DNA of 64,000 nucleotides. Origin: Carposina sasakii (lineage: Eukaryota > Arthropoda > Insecta > Lepidoptera > Carposinidae). Both the position numbers and the translations under genes were made by a program. Each line of letters starts with the position of its first letter. Position 1 is the stretch's first letter. The notes under the pieces were generated by a model. It had not been told where the DNA came from, did no database searches, and worked only from the letters and a program-made list of their open reading frames with translations. Below are positions 9,701 through 19,243 of the stretch, piece after piece. The stretch spans positions 14,632,001 through 14,696,000 of the forward strand of contig CP053155.1 in the NCBI GenBank assembly GCA_014607495.2, in the 5' to 3' direction.

Positions 9701-12123
9701 ATCAAAGTGGCGAGCCAGGGTTCTCAAAAAACCTATCGTTAGGAGAACATGCACAAAATAAAACGTTGGGTCTAGGTTGGTATAACAAGTCAGACGAGCT
9801 ACATTATAATACGCATATTGAACATGATGTACAGTACATTACCAAACGCAAAATTTTGTCTGTTTCATCACAAATATTTGATCCTCTTGGTTTGTTAAGT
9901 CCAGTTATCACTACCGCTAAAATTTTATTACAAAAATGCTGGTTATCAAAACTAGATTGGGATCAGCCTGTACCTGATAACATAGCGCACATTTGGAATA
10001 ACTTTATAAAAAACCTGTCACATTTAGATAAAATTCGCATACCACGTTATGTAATGTGTTGGAATCCGGTAAATATAGAGTTGCACATATTTACAGATGC
10101 GTCGCAAGTGGCTTATGGTGCGTGCGCCTATATGCGCACCATCGATGGCAATGATTCATCTGTTAAAGTGCAGTTATTATGTGCTAAGGGTAAGGTCGCG
10201 CCAATTACACCGATGACAATTCCTCGCTTGGAATTATGTGGCGCTGTCATCGGCGCGCGAATTTACTCTAAAATAATAAAATCATTACGGTCTAAATTAG
10301 ATAACATTGTTTTTTGGTCGGATTCGACAATTGTTTTGGGTTGGTTAGGAATGTCTATTAACTTACTCAAACCTTATGTACAGAATAGAGTTGCCGAAAT
10401 CCGCGAATTAACTAAAGGTTGTCCGTGGCGCCATGTGAGTGGTACAGAAAATCCTTCGGATTTGGTGTCGCGAGGGCAGGGTTTAGATGCACTTAGTACA
10501 TCGGATTTATGGTGGTACGGGCCCCAATTTTTACATGATATTAATTTTAAAATTTCTAATAATAATTTACAAATTCATTATGATTTACCTGAAGTTAAAA
10601 ATATATCTAATACGCTTTTAATCGACCAATGTGTTGAGAATGATTTATTTTCCTTTAACAGGTTTTCTCAGTTTAACCGTTTAAAGCGCACTGCTGCCTA
10701 TGTACGACGATTTGTACATAATACGCGCAATAAAGGTAGCTGTCATCGCACGGGTCCGCTCACCGTCGATGAATTGAGAGAATCTACTAAATTACTAGCC
10801 AAAATGTCACAACGCGAATCATACTCCGATTTATACGATACGCTCAATAAAAAATTATTGGTTAAAAATTCACAATTATCTAAGTTAAATTTATTTATTG
10901 ACAGCGACGGGTTAATTAGAGTGGGAGGACGATTAGAAAATGCTCCCTCATTCAGTTTTGATAAAAAACACCCTATCCTACTTTGCGCTAAGCATCATTT
11001 TACTATGTTACTTTTTCGCTACGAACATGTTCAATTGATGCATGCAGCGCCCCAACTTCTATTATTCACTATTAGGGAGTCATGGTGGCCTGTAGGCGGA
11101 AGAAATCTCGCAAGAAAGGTAGTACATAGCTGTGTTAAATGTGCACGAATGCGTGGTAACCTAGCTAATCCTATAATGGGTAATCTTCCCAAGGAGCGAC
11201 TAGATGCAACGTTTCCATTCATAATATCCGGTGTCGATTATTTCGGACCAGTGCTCATATTAACTCGCAAAGGTAGGGGTGCAAAAACGCAAAAGGCCTA
11301 CGTTTGTTTATTTATATGTTTTAGTACGCGCGCAGTTCACTTGGAACTAGTTTCTGACTTGTCATCAGATTCTTATTTATTAGCCTTAAAGCGATTCATT
11401 TCACGACGCGGTAAGCCGTCTGAAATTTACTCCGACAACGGAAAAAACTTTGTCGGTCTAAAGAACGAATTTACAGATTTTTTGGCATCTTGTTCAGCTG
11501 AAATTAAGGAGTACGCAACTTCACAAAATATTAAGTTTAACATGATTCCACCTTATGCTAGCCATTTCGGGGGCTTATGGGAGGCAGGGGTCAAAAGCTG
11601 CAAACACCATTTAAAACGTGTCGTGGGCAACGCGCATTTAACTTTTGAAGAGTTCAGCACAGTATTAGCTCAAGTTGAAGCTATCCTGAACTCCCGTCCA
11701 CTCACACCCCTGTCACCAGATCCACAGGATCTCCTTCCTTTAACTCCTTCCCATTTCTTGGTTGGCCGCCTGCTGACTGCGCCTGTGCAGGCTGACGTGA
11801 AAGACGCGCCGATTCACAGCATCACCCGCTATCAGCGCCTCGAACAGATCAGACAGCATTTCTGGAGTCGCTGGTCAAAGGAGTACGTTTCAGAACTCCA
11901 AACAAGGACAAAATGGAAGCACCACAAGGGAGATTTGAAGGAAGAAACCCTTGTTCTTTTAAAGGACGACAACCTCCCGCCATTGAAGTGGAGTCTTGGC
12001 CGCATTGTGAGAACGTACCCAGGTCGTGATGGTGTCTCTAGAGTTGCCGATGTCCGCACGGCCAATGGTGTCGTAAGAAGAGCGTTCTCGAAGATATGTC
12101 CACTTCCTGCAAGCGATGTTTAA
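6703..12123 (+). CDS. BEL/Pao retrotransposon Gag-Pol polyprotein
   Basis: A 1806-residue polyprotein of the full length usual for this group, made from one frame with no stop or frameshift. Order of domains: gag region typical of BEL elements (DUF1759-like, about 140-300, with an LPEFDG motif near 144); zinc knuckles (C414, C417, H422, C427, then C432, C435, H439, C444); aspartic protease with DSG at 530-532; reverse transcriptase with an ADI motif (D865) and YVDD at 957-960; RNase H with D1132, E1177, D1207 and D1253; integrase zinc-binding HHCC (H1442, H1447, C1477, C1480); integrase core D1512, D1578, E1627; and a C-terminal DUF5641-like domain (about 1700-1800). It would encapsidate, copy and integrate the element. 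The start is the first ATG of the frame, preceded by ACGCACACGGA. No part is missing, so this copy may be autonomous; that is inference. Several short frames on either strand inside it are shadows. Confidence 0.95.
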   Translation: MATHLGDDTALITKAISEARLPDVSKNLVRKRSAVKAKLTVFRKYVCSLGSHGLSELQDAELRLRIARAKTLLTEFEVLQDDINAQYFESSSEQDLKSLEDFESEYYAVMARAQCLLTREESADCPRYKPSTKLDCIKLPTISLPEFDGSYEHWLEFRDTFNSLVHHSKEISNIQKFHYLKSALKGNASLVIDSLQFSADNYMVAWELLLNRYDNSRLLIHNHVKALFSMPLVTKETPSQLRKLIDNVLKNLRALKILGESTEHWDTLIIYLVVSKLDQLTEREWEQHKCTFLPKHDNTKGLLTVDTLLQFLKGRAEMLETLSVSHNKHNSYNAHNHTSYQSQAQEKKKHITNSQYNKIQCNVVSNKSVDVKQKVLFKYLCCKCNSPHPLYSCQQFLDLSLSDRLNLVREKGLCENCMRSGHPSTECKFGPCRKCESKHNSLLCDKNIINSETRAVMLMSSDNQLNANELIDNCTSKASHAHSEVLQVNPVNTHVHTHMSSGCSPVLLSTALIEILDNAGVYRQARAVLDSGSERCFISKALCNLLNTPIIQSTQQIHGIGSSITQCTQTCDIEFKARRGAFNTRIKCLILPKITSKLPSITFSRNQFSIPDNVILADPYFYESLPIDILIGADLFWNLISVGKMQLANGAFLQNTKLGWIVSGSVKTFTKNSHVNNIKCNFAQSLNENEPLDVQLRKFWELEELSLCPVKKRSEDEQACEEHFVNTTSRSENGGFCVRIPFKSSPDSLGESRTIAEKRFYALEKRLERNPEYKSMYAAFIHEYIKLGHMTRVHSYGTPHYFMPHHGVFREHAITTKLRVVFNASQPSSNGISLNDLQLVGSPIQDDLISILLRFRENRYVACADIEKMYRCILVHEDQRDLQLILWRDSPSDQLGVYQLNTVTYGTASAPFLSCRCLKQLAKEYSPCETADSGDTSIRPRLVVDPDVAHTIRDNFYVDDLVCGAFTKEKLLSICQGTTQVLNSGCLPLRKWVFNFDHEDQSGEPGFSKNLSLGEHAQNKTLGLGWYNKSDELHYNTHIEHDVQYITKRKILSVSSQIFDPLGLLSPVITTAKILLQKCWLSKLDWDQPVPDNIAHIWNNFIKNLSHLDKIRIPRYVMCWNPVNIELHIFTDASQVAYGACAYMRTIDGNDSSVKVQLLCAKGKVAPITPMTIPRLELCGAVIGARIYSKIIKSLRSKLDNIVFWSDSTIVLGWLGMSINLLKPYVQNRVAEIRELTKGCPWRHVSGTENPSDLVSRGQGLDALSTSDLWWYGPQFLHDINFKISNNNLQIHYDLPEVKNISNTLLIDQCVENDLFSFNRFSQFNRLKRTAAYVRRFVHNTRNKGSCHRTGPLTVDELRESTKLLAKMSQRESYSDLYDTLNKKLLVKNSQLSKLNLFIDSDGLIRVGGRLENAPSFSFDKKHPILLCAKHHFTMLLFRYEHVQLMHAAPQLLLFTIRESWWPVGGRNLARKVVHSCVKCARMRGNLANPIMGNLPKERLDATFPFIISGVDYFGPVLILTRKGRGAKTQKAYVCLFICFSTRAVHLELVSDLSSDSYLLALKRFISRRGKPSEIYSDNGKNFVGLKNEFTDFLASCSAEIKEYATSQNIKFNMIPPYASHFGGLWEAGVKSCKHHLKRVVGNAHLTFEEFSTVLAQVEAILNSRPLTPLSPDPQDLLPLTPSHFLVGRLLTAPVQADVKDAPIHSITRYQRLEQIRQHFWSRWSKEYVSELQTRTKWKHHKGDLKEETLVLLKDDNLPPLKWSLGRIVRTYPGRDGVSRVADVRTANGVVRRAFSKICPLPASDV

Positions 12124-12204
12124 GTCCTCTGATGTCCGCAATTCAATGCAATTCTGCAATCTGCTGAAGAAAATTGAAAGCTGCTGCTTTCAAGGCCGGG
12201 AACA
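12124..12204 (+). other. 3' end of the BEL/Pao element with polypurine tract
   Basis: The segment between the stop codon and the 3' LTR. Just before the LTR, CAAGGCCGGGAACA (12191-12204) is the best candidate for the plus-strand priming tract, although it is interrupted by pyrimidines. Confidence 0.55.
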
Positions 12205-12535
12205 TGTTACGGCGATTAAACAAAACGCAGATCAAAAAACTGTCTTCAAACTAAACGCATCGGAATCATCCAATGAAGAGAGTTGGCGCGATGGAGTTTG
12301 ACAACGCAACCAATCACACGCCGCGCAGCATTCGACGCATGACATTTCGACCAATCGGAGCGCGTCAAATATACTACTATACAAATTTTACCTCCAATTT
12401 TAATTGCTAAACTTTTTGTCGTACCTATTGAATATTTTTATGTAAAAGCACAGTATTTATTAAATGTACAATAATTAACGGAAATCTGCATATTTTTTCA
12501 TCGTCATCAACCTCATCGAGTTACACGCGACTACA
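12205..12535 (+). repeat. 3' LTR of the BEL/Pao element
   Basis: 331 bp, starting TGTTACGGCG and ending GACTACA, near-identical to 6029-6359. ATTAAA at 12459-12464 is a possible polyadenylation signal. The bases after the LTR are AATCATTC. Confidence 0.95.
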
Positions 12536-12677
12536 AATCATTCATGAAATGTGTTGAACCACTGATTTAGTTGACGGTTTGTTTGCGCGGAATCGTTTCA
12601 AGGTGTATTTGGTTTTTTTTTATGTCTCTGTAAATGTGCCGTGGTAATGCTGATGCTGAATGATTATTTGAGATTTT

Positions 12678-12960
12678 GAGGAATTTTTTCCATTTCTTTA
12701 TTAATAATTTTGTAATATATAATGCTGATAAGATAAATTTATAAAAACACTTCTCCATTAATATAATCCGTTAGGATAATCGTGTCATCTTTAAACATTG
12801 CTGAGGGATCAGCTTTGTTTGCCGAGATTTGGCTAGTGTATAGCTATCGGGAGAAAAATAACGTTGCCAATATGTAATTTAGAAAAGAGTTTTCGTCATG
12901 TTTGACCTTAAAATTCCCACCCGGGTGAGGAATTTTTTCCATTTCTTTATAAATAATTTT
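12678..12960 (+). mobile_element. SINE-B composite, tRNA core mostly deleted
   Basis: It opens and closes with the same block (GAGGAATTTTTTCCATTTC followed by TTAATAATTTT-like DNA, at 12678-12715 and 12928-12960). Between them is a body with CCGTTAGGATAATC, GCTGAGGGATCAGC, GAGATTTGGCTAGTG and ATAACGTTGCCAATATG. The same body and end block occur antisense at 45680-46046, where a tRNA-like core sits between body and tail. In this copy only ATTCCCACCCGGGTGAGG remains of that core. Confidence 0.65.
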
Positions 12961-12999
12961 CCAAAATTCAGTTACCATTAATTCACTAATTAACATCTG

Positions 13000-13072
13000 T
13001 CTCTATGCTAAACGTGTCTGTGGTATCACTCTTATGATTTCCCCATTTCGAGGAAACAGCCGCGTGTATGGG
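13000..13072 (+). repeat. Repeat family E fragment
   Basis: CTATGCTAAACGTG, GTGGTATC, TTATGATTT and GGAAACAGCC-like blocks match the interior of fuller family E copies at 21456-21660 and 34524-34690. Confidence 0.45.
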
Positions 13073-13270
13073 AAATTCGTGAATTGTTATGGACGCTAAT
13101 TTGCCATTAAGCACTACTTTTCTCTTTGCATCAATCATTCAAATCTATTAAATTAATTATTAAAATCTCTTGGTTAATTAATAATTTATTGGTTTCGCTG
13201 GAGGTGTTGGCAATAGATAAAATAAATTTTATTTCGATAATCTATGATTCAAGTTAAATTTATAATATTA

Positions 13271-13500
13271 CTAGTGGACGCCCGCGTGGACTGCAGAAAA
13301 AACAAATTGTCGAAATTATCCGGGATAAAAATATTTTCCCGGGATAAAAGTTTCTAGCCTATGTTTTATCCAAGATACAGTTGACTCCATAATAAATTTT
13401 ATTAAAATCGCTCCAGCCGTTTTTACGTGAAAGAGTAATAAACATCCATCCATCCATCCATCCATACTTACAAACTTTCGCGTTTATGATATTAGTAGGA
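13271..13500 (-). mobile_element. Non-autonomous Helitron-like element with (CATC)n
   Basis: On the minus strand it begins TCCTACTAATATCATAAACG and ends in CTAG, with A and T flanks. The 3' part contains GTCCACGCGGGCGTCCACTAG. A (CATC)n microsatellite lies inside at about 13443-13466; an internal microsatellite is common in this type of element. No coding capacity. Confidence 0.65.
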
Positions 13501-13543
13501 TGTAACCCTTGTAGGGTATAAATAGATATTGTCCTTATTGGTC

Positions 13544-13672
13544 TTCTTCAGCCTATATAGGTATTGCAGTCCACTGCTGGACGTAGACCTCCTCCAGGGC
13601 ACGCCACAAGGTTACTGCCACAGGGGGGTTTTGCCCATAGTCACCACGCTGGGCAGACGGGTTGGTAGTCCT
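13544..13672 (-). repeat. Repeat family A, antisense 3' end
   Basis: The minus strand reads GGTGACTATGGGCAAAACC..., GTGGCGTGCCCTGGAGGAGG... and ends with GTCCAGCAGTGGACTGCAAT, all in the family A order. Truncated relative to 28441-28625 and 55370-55605. Confidence 0.65.
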
Positions 13673-14440
13673 TTTTAGTATTCCACGAAATTTATTCGTA
13701 AACATTCTTGATTTTATTGTCTTATCTAGTCCTATATTAACCACAATCAACCATTAACATAACATGTAATTTAATTCTTTACATCAAATAAGTAATGCAC
13801 TTTAAAAAACGCTGTGGTTGCATTTGCAAAGACATCCATTATGGTAGGGAATAAGATAATTTGTTACTCGTATGTTAATAAAAACCATTAGGGTTATAAA
13901 TGACATTAATAAGTCAATAACTGTAACATTTTTTTTTTCATAACAAAAGATAAAAGATGAATAAACATTTCTGTGTGTCACTGTACCCGCACAATTGGTG
14001 TAATGTTCTACCTTATTGCTTCGCGACAAGAGTCATTTGCGGTTAATTGTGTGTCCTTTCATAGAATAATTCCTATGCCTGATTTGGGAACTAACATTTT
14101 TTTGTATGCAGTGAATCTGAAAATGTGGTCACACACATAGTAACTAGCGCCACCATCCAACGGAATGAAACGCACATTACAATCGTTCACACATGAGCTT
14201 TTGGTTTTGGCTATACAAATAAAAATGTACAGTCGACCACAAGCGCGCTTACACGAAAATCTGTTGCTAAGCCAAAAGTGATTTTTTGGGAGACTTGTTG
14301 CTAGGCTGTTGAAAACGTTTTTGAGGTTAGGTATGAAGAGTATTTACTTTTAAATTTATGTCGAGGTTGCTGTTTTGATTCAGGTTTTTCTTCAGGGTTC
14401 GTATATCTTTTCAAATGGTAGATCAATCGGCATTAGCCTT
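13673..14440. other. Unrecognised non-coding stretch
   Basis: No recognised repeat or coding domain; short minus-strand frames only. Confidence 0.4.
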
Positions 14441-14442
14441 TG

Positions 14443-14512
14443 ACGATCAGTTAGTAGCGAGTGATGCTGCCTGCTGAGCCGAAGGTCCGAAGGTTAAATC
14501 CTGATGGAAGTG
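14443..14512 (+). repeat. Diverged tRNA-like SINE-T head
   Basis: ATCAGTTAGTAGCGAGTGATGC, GCCGAAGGTCCGAAGG and TTAAATCCTG follow the spacing of the tRNA-like head at 54584-54656 (box A, CCTGCCTGCG-like block, box B). Box B is mutated. Confidence 0.4.
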
Positions 14513-14802
14513 GATGAGTATCGTCTTGGATGTCGCTATATTTATTTATACCAACTATAACCACGGATCTTAGAGATCATACTGTGTTGAGAGCTTGAGT
14601 TAAACGGCTAGTTGAAGCGGAATAGTGTCAGCTAGTTGCCGACCGTACGTTTCGACATTAATCATTATAAACGCGGGAAATTCTTTGAAAGGGCATAATG
14701 GTTGCTAAATCCGCTACTTATCGCCGGCTCAGTGGCTGCTCTAGTTGCTGTGGTGTGTGGTACAAGTCACTAACTTTGAACGGTATCTCATTACATGGGC
14801 CA

Positions 14803-14900
14803 ATTTTTGTAACGGTCTTTCTCTTAAACTCGATCAATATAGAGATAGCAGGAACTTTGTCCTTCGGATAGACTATCTGATCATTGAAAATCGGCCTTAA
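14803..14900. repeat. Repeat family C copy
   Basis: GTCTTTCTCTTAAACTCGATC, AGAGATAGCAGGAACTTTGTCC, TTCGGATAGACTATCTGATC and AATCGGCCTTA are in the same order as at 5590-5690. MITE-like; boundaries approximate. Confidence 0.45.
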
Positions 14901-15174
14901 TTCTAGTTGTATAAATCTGGTTGGTTTTGTTAGATAACTGTATCATGTTATGTGTACCAAACAAGAGAGTACCAAGCTAGGGGGGCTGGGTTGTGAAGGA
15001 CTGCCATTATTATTTTAAAAGTAACATAAGTTGTAGATATATAATATAACCTAACATTTTCGTAGAATAATGTTTTAGATTTTGGCTTTTTCGACAAGTA
15101 TTCAAAACCCGAATATAAATTACGTTTAGCAGTTGTATGATCATCTGCTAAGGAACTCAAGCATGTTCTCTTAC

Positions 15175-15258
15175 ACGATGAGCTAGCAACCTGTCAGTGA
15201 TCTTTAACACCCGGCCCCGCTATCTGAAACATGGCTGTACAGTCTCCTTCATGATCTT
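15175..15258 (+). repeat. Repeat family E fragment
   Basis: GAGCTAGCAACCTGTCAGTGATC, GCCCCGCTATCTGAAACATGGC and CTCCTTCATGATCTTG correspond to the middle of family E. The upstream CATCAGCTGCATCTCC part is missing. Confidence 0.5.
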
Positions 15259-15259
15259 G

Positions 15260-15376
15260 AAGCAAACACCAACCTCTCGATATTCCGTAACGCTATAATC
15301 ACACTGTCATATCTCATAGATTTTGGTTGCGAGTCGATAGCGTTACGGCGGCGCGTAAAAAGGTTCATGCTTACCC
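15260..15376 (-). mobile_element. Repeat family D (short TIR element)
   Basis: About 117 bp, similar along its length to 43859-43971 and 50384-50490. The ends are inverted versions of GGTAAGCATGAACCT. Shared interior: CCGTAACGCTAT, CACACTGTCA, TCTCATAGATTTTG, GCGAGTC. It is short and non-coding with terminal inverted repeats, so MITE-like. The 73-codon minus-strand frame across it is a by-product. Confidence 0.6.
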
Positions 15377-16682
15377 TACTGTTCATGTAGGTATGTCTCT
15401 CCTGCTTTACGCCACACACTATCGCTCGAAATTCCTGTTGCGCGCCCCTACCAAAGAGGACCCGTGACAAATGATGCTCGGAATTGGAAAAAAATACCCA
15501 CCGTTGTCACACCAGCGGTCCCAACAAGAGCGGTCCCATAATCGATTTCTATATATTTTTTTAACAAGACGCCAGAGGAAAGCTGTACGCAGCAACGGTA
15601 AACGGTAAATATTTACCTGCGGTTAGATCGTGATGTGGCAATTTGGGGGACCGGGAGAAACTATTGGTGTACGGAGTATGGAGACTGTTTTTAAAATTAA
15701 CTCTTTTGGTCCTTGCTCTGGCTGCACTATGTTATGTAAATTTGGACCTTGTCCAAGGAACTTGGCCAGTATGCTTATTCTCCGGGATCTCATTCCTGTA
15801 GTTTTGGATTGTCGCTTCTTTTATTAGAACTTAATTAGCGCGTAGGTCAAATGAAAAGGAAAAGGGAAATAATATCTGTGAATAATATTCTCTACTCGTA
15901 GTCAGAGTAGATTACGTAAATTGTATTTTATTTATATACTACACATACGTGTGTATGAAGTATGATCATTCATGAATGTTATAAATATAGATAGTATAAA
16001 AAATTCTAAATGTGTCTCGGACTAAAGGGCACGTTAGTGTCAGTCTTACGTGTTGAAAGGTCATCAGTGAAAGTTACATGCAAAGGATTATTGCGACAGC
16101 TTTCAGTAAAAACGACTTAAGTGGCATTTGTTTTTACTTTCAACAGTTTCTAGTCATGCATAAATATATTTATCCATGCACTTCGTTGTTAATTTTCACC
16201 TGCTGCTACTTTGACATATTTCTTTGTTTATTTCAACAATATATGGAAATGTGTACTTACATACAACTTATATTCTCTTTGCAAAGTTATACCTATAGCC
16301 ACTAGTACGTTATAAATAAAAACTGCCTTAACCAATGTTAATAATTTTTTTGTGTATATTTGAGTGGGTTTAGGTAAAGTTTAAATTCATAATTTTATCC
16401 CGTGGGGTGTCTAAGATCGGGAATAATCAAGAAAACCTGCTGACAAGCCACAGTTTGTTATAAATTCTAAAAGTAAAAACTCTAGCTACTGCCGTCCTGG
16501 GAACTAATTCGATTTGAATTAATGATACCAATACTCTCTTCTGAATAGTAATTTGCTCATTATCATATAGATACGTGAGGGTCGTCAAACTTACAACAGC
16601 CTGTTTCCACTCATCGGATAGGCAAGGAATGGAGGAATGACAGAAGATGCATGGACAAAGTCTAGTCTAGGATAGTTACTAG
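15377..16682. other. Unrecognised non-coding stretch
   Basis: Several short frames (65-75 codons), none with family features. No repeat was recognised. Confidence 0.4.
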
Positions 16683-16747
16683 GATCACTAAGATCTCTGA
16701 AAACTTGTGTTGTGGGTACTAATTAAGCATCGATAAATAAATACATA
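16683..16747 (-). repeat. SINE-T body fragment, antisense
   Basis: CACTAAGATCTCTGAAAACTTG, GTGGGTACTAATTAAGCA and ATAAATACATAA match the minus-strand body of the SINE at 54584-54820. No tRNA-like head is present. Confidence 0.55.
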
Positions 16748-17135
16748 AGAGGAAGTTTGAAAATTGCGCCGATCACAGACAAGTTACGAATAAGGAATTT
16801 GGGACCTGTCGCATATAAAGCGACAGGATGAAAGGTATATTTTACAGAGAGCGATGTGCATGAGTGTGGATAGATATAAAGGAAGAAGTAGATCAAAGAA
16901 GTGTTGGATGGACTGTGTGAGGGAAAATGTACGTGTACTGGGAGTGAGTAACGAGATGACGTTGTATGAATGTGGATGGATATAAAGGAAGAGCTAATAA
17001 GTGTTGGGTGGATGGAGAATATGCGTGTACCGAGTGAGTAACGAGATGACGGATAATAAGGATGAATGGAAGAGAAGTACATTTATGGCGCCGACCAAAT
17101 GAATGAGAACAGGGCAGAAAGATGATGAAATAAAT
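16748..17135 (+). mobile_element. RTE-type LINE 3' end, internally duplicated
   Basis: Frames interrupted by stops and shifts encode the C-terminal tail of an endonuclease/reverse-transcriptase polyprotein: IRGSLKIAPITDKLR, then DRYKGRSRSKKCWMDCVREN and VLGVSNEMT. It ends in GGGCAGAAAGATGATGAA, a typical GAT-rich 3' tail. The DRYKGRS...NEMT stretch (about 16868-16961) is repeated in degraded form at about 16970-17055. The catalytic domains are absent. A second copy is antisense at 56268-56616. The minus-strand frames of 119 and 92 codons here are shadows. Confidence 0.7.
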
Positions 17136-17450
17136 ACATAACTCGGAAACAACCATCGATATAAATCGCATAAATGTTTGCTCTCAAGTAAAATCTTCGA
17201 AATAAATAACTAAACAAACATTCTTGTGTCGTATCTTCAAATTTTAACACAGTAAGTACGTTTGAATGCATAACCGACAAAGTATCAAAACCTGTATTTT
17301 CCATATTTCAAGGTTCTCGGTTATTCCGAGAAAACACACAACAGCCTATAAAACATTTGTCATTCGGTCGGATGATGTACGAAATAAGAATAATTAATAA
17401 ACTCAAAATACATATTACAATTTTGTAGAAAGAAATCAACATTATATCTA
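17136..17450. other. Unrecognised non-coding stretch
   Basis: No supported feature. Confidence 0.4.
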
Positions 17451-17454
17451 CACG

Positions 17455-17684
17455 GTATAACACAAGGGGTAAGTTAAGCGATATATTACGAAAAGAGCCC
17501 AGAATAGGGAGCCTATCCACCAAATTTTAAACTCTCTATTAGTTAACACATGTTTATATTTCCAGATAGTATAAAGAATTCTCAAACAACTCGGGAATGT
17601 TCATATAATCTAAATATCACGTATGTACAAATACAATCAAATCATTTCGGTTAACATACCTTTTCTATTACACTCTGTATTGTA
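17455..17684 (+). mobile_element. Foldback family FB1, old degraded copy
   Basis: The left half reads GTATAACACAAGGGGTAAGTTAAGCG, GAGCCTATCCACCAAATTTT, then CAGATAGTATAAAGAATTC and CGGGAATGTTCATAT. The right end AACATACCTTTTCTATTACACTCTGTA (17654-17681) is the inverted left end. Much of the right arm is deleted. This is the most diverged of the FB1 copies. Confidence 0.6.
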
Positions 17685-19059
17685 CATAAACAATCATCAC
17701 TTTACATGCTTGGCGAAAATCGGATTTGTGACTAGTTACAGGAGTCTAATTTGGTTTAATTTGATATTTCTGATAGTCAAAAGGGTCATTGATATTAATA
17801 AAGACCGACCAGGGATTACACGGTTAATATCTAGATTTTTTCTCAATATTTCCTCGATCTCCACGAGATGGAAGCAAGTCACCAAGTATGGTACCCAGTT
17901 CGCTGATTTATAGGAGTATCGCAATCAAGATCTAATTCACACATAGCAGATAAAACGTCAATTATTACAATACTTTAATATTGCTATCGAGTAATCTGCG
18001 ATTTTGATCTGTATTATCTCTTTTATTGTTGGCGCTACACCGGAAAAAAACATTTTCCTTAAAAATCCTAACGGATGAGTAACAAGCATTAATCAATACA
18101 GCGATAGGTAGAGTATCTTTTTCAATTTCATTTCCACGATATCGAATTTAAGCGTATTTTCGATAACTGTTCTTATCAATAACATTTATCTTTCCAAAAT
18201 ACCGCTTTCCCCCATACTTTTGCCGCATAATAATAGGTTTGCGAATTTTAAATTGCCTGCATTAGCCAATTTTATACCTAACGACCCGATATATCGTGGG
18301 GAACTGCGTTCTATTACTTCTGCGCGAGTCGTGTCTAGTGCCTGGTTCTTTATTCTATTGTGAAATACATCGCACAATATTGCATCACATTGTAATAAAT
18401 TGTTTGTAACTAAGATAGATGATTGTGTGAACATAAGGTAGAAGCTAAAATTAGCAGGCTATATTTTAATAGTAATAGTTATATATTCTTATTGTTTAAA
18501 TATTGGTGCGGTATTGCATTGTACACATTTCAAAATCAGTATGTGTGAGTTTGCAATTCGAACTCGTGAAGCAGCCAACCAATCACGTTACATCCTGATG
18601 ACGTGATGTAATGAAATTGAGAACAATGGCATTGGATTAGTTAATATGCTCGCTGCCGGCAGATTTTCTAAGCATGCCTAGTGCCAGGATACAATTAAGC
18701 GTCGTAGGCACCTCTAGAAAACAAGGATACGTAGTCGGCGGCAGTGAATGTGACAGGTTCAAAATTATTTACTAGCCATTATGTGAAATGACGTATACAA
18801 TCCGCCAAAAAAAATCATATCGGTCAGTCTAAAGGCGTGTTACTGCATTTTTTTTTGTCATGTGGGGCGACCATGAGTCAGTCGCATTTTCGACTGCACT
18901 TTAAATGAAGTTAATAATATTTAAATTGTACTGAAATGATAACGGCTGCAATATTAAGATGGTATCTTTAGTACTGGACGATATGGGGTGACATATTGGG
19001 ATTTTTTTATGTAGCTTAATTAATTTCGTACCAAACAAATGCAAAAGTGAAGTAAGATG
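17685..19059. other. Unrecognised non-coding stretch
   Basis: No repeat family or coding domain recognised. It includes a 96-codon plus-strand frame (17623-17913) and a 62-codon minus-strand frame (17736-17924) that overlap; neither shows a family motif. Confidence 0.35.
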
Positions 19060-19142
19060 ACTGGCACGGAATGCAGAGGTCGTGGGTTCGATTCCCACCC
19101 GGGTGAGGAATTTTTTCCATTTCTTTATTAATAATTTTATAA
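19060..19142 (+). repeat. SINE-B tRNA-like core and tail
   Basis: GGCACGGAATGCAGAGGTCG, then a perfect T-arm-like hairpin GTGGG-TTCGATT-CCCAC with the B box, and the tail GAGGAATTTTTTCCATTTC. The 5' part is missing. The minus-strand frame over it, beginning GIEPTTSAFRA, is a typical spurious translation of such a repeat. Confidence 0.65.
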
Positions 19143-19243
19143 CATGACTTAGTAATGAGTGATTTGAAAAGTAAAAAAAGAGTAAAGAAATTAGTACTTA
19201 CAAATTGTCTGGATAGAATTTAAAATTTATGAATTTAAACATT

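Larger units (their letters stand above)
6029..12535 (+). mobile_element. Complete BEL/Pao-type LTR retrotransposon
   Basis: A 6,507-bp element bounded by 331-bp direct repeats that begin TG and end CA. It contains a leader, a single gag-pol frame of 1806 codons with domains in the order gag, protease, reverse transcriptase, RNase H, integrase, and a short 3' non-coding part. This domain order, a single fused frame and the protease/RT type identify BEL/Pao rather than Ty1/copia, where integrase precedes RT. Only 81 bp separate the stop codon from the 3' LTR, so there is no envelope gene. The LTRs differ at one of 331 positions and the frame is unbroken, which suggests recent insertion. No target-site duplication is visible: CAAGT on the left, AATCA on the right. 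Confidence 0.95.

Noticed and set aside
12124..12204. Envelope gene after pol
   Set aside because: Only 81 bases lie between the stop codon and the 3' LTR.
16723..17171. Minus-strand frames of 119 and 92 codons
   Set aside because: Antisense shadows of the RTE LINE tail.
18901..19098. Minus-strand frame beginning MGIEPTTSAFRA
   Set aside because: It is the antisense translation of a tRNA-like SINE core; such peptides are common artefacts.
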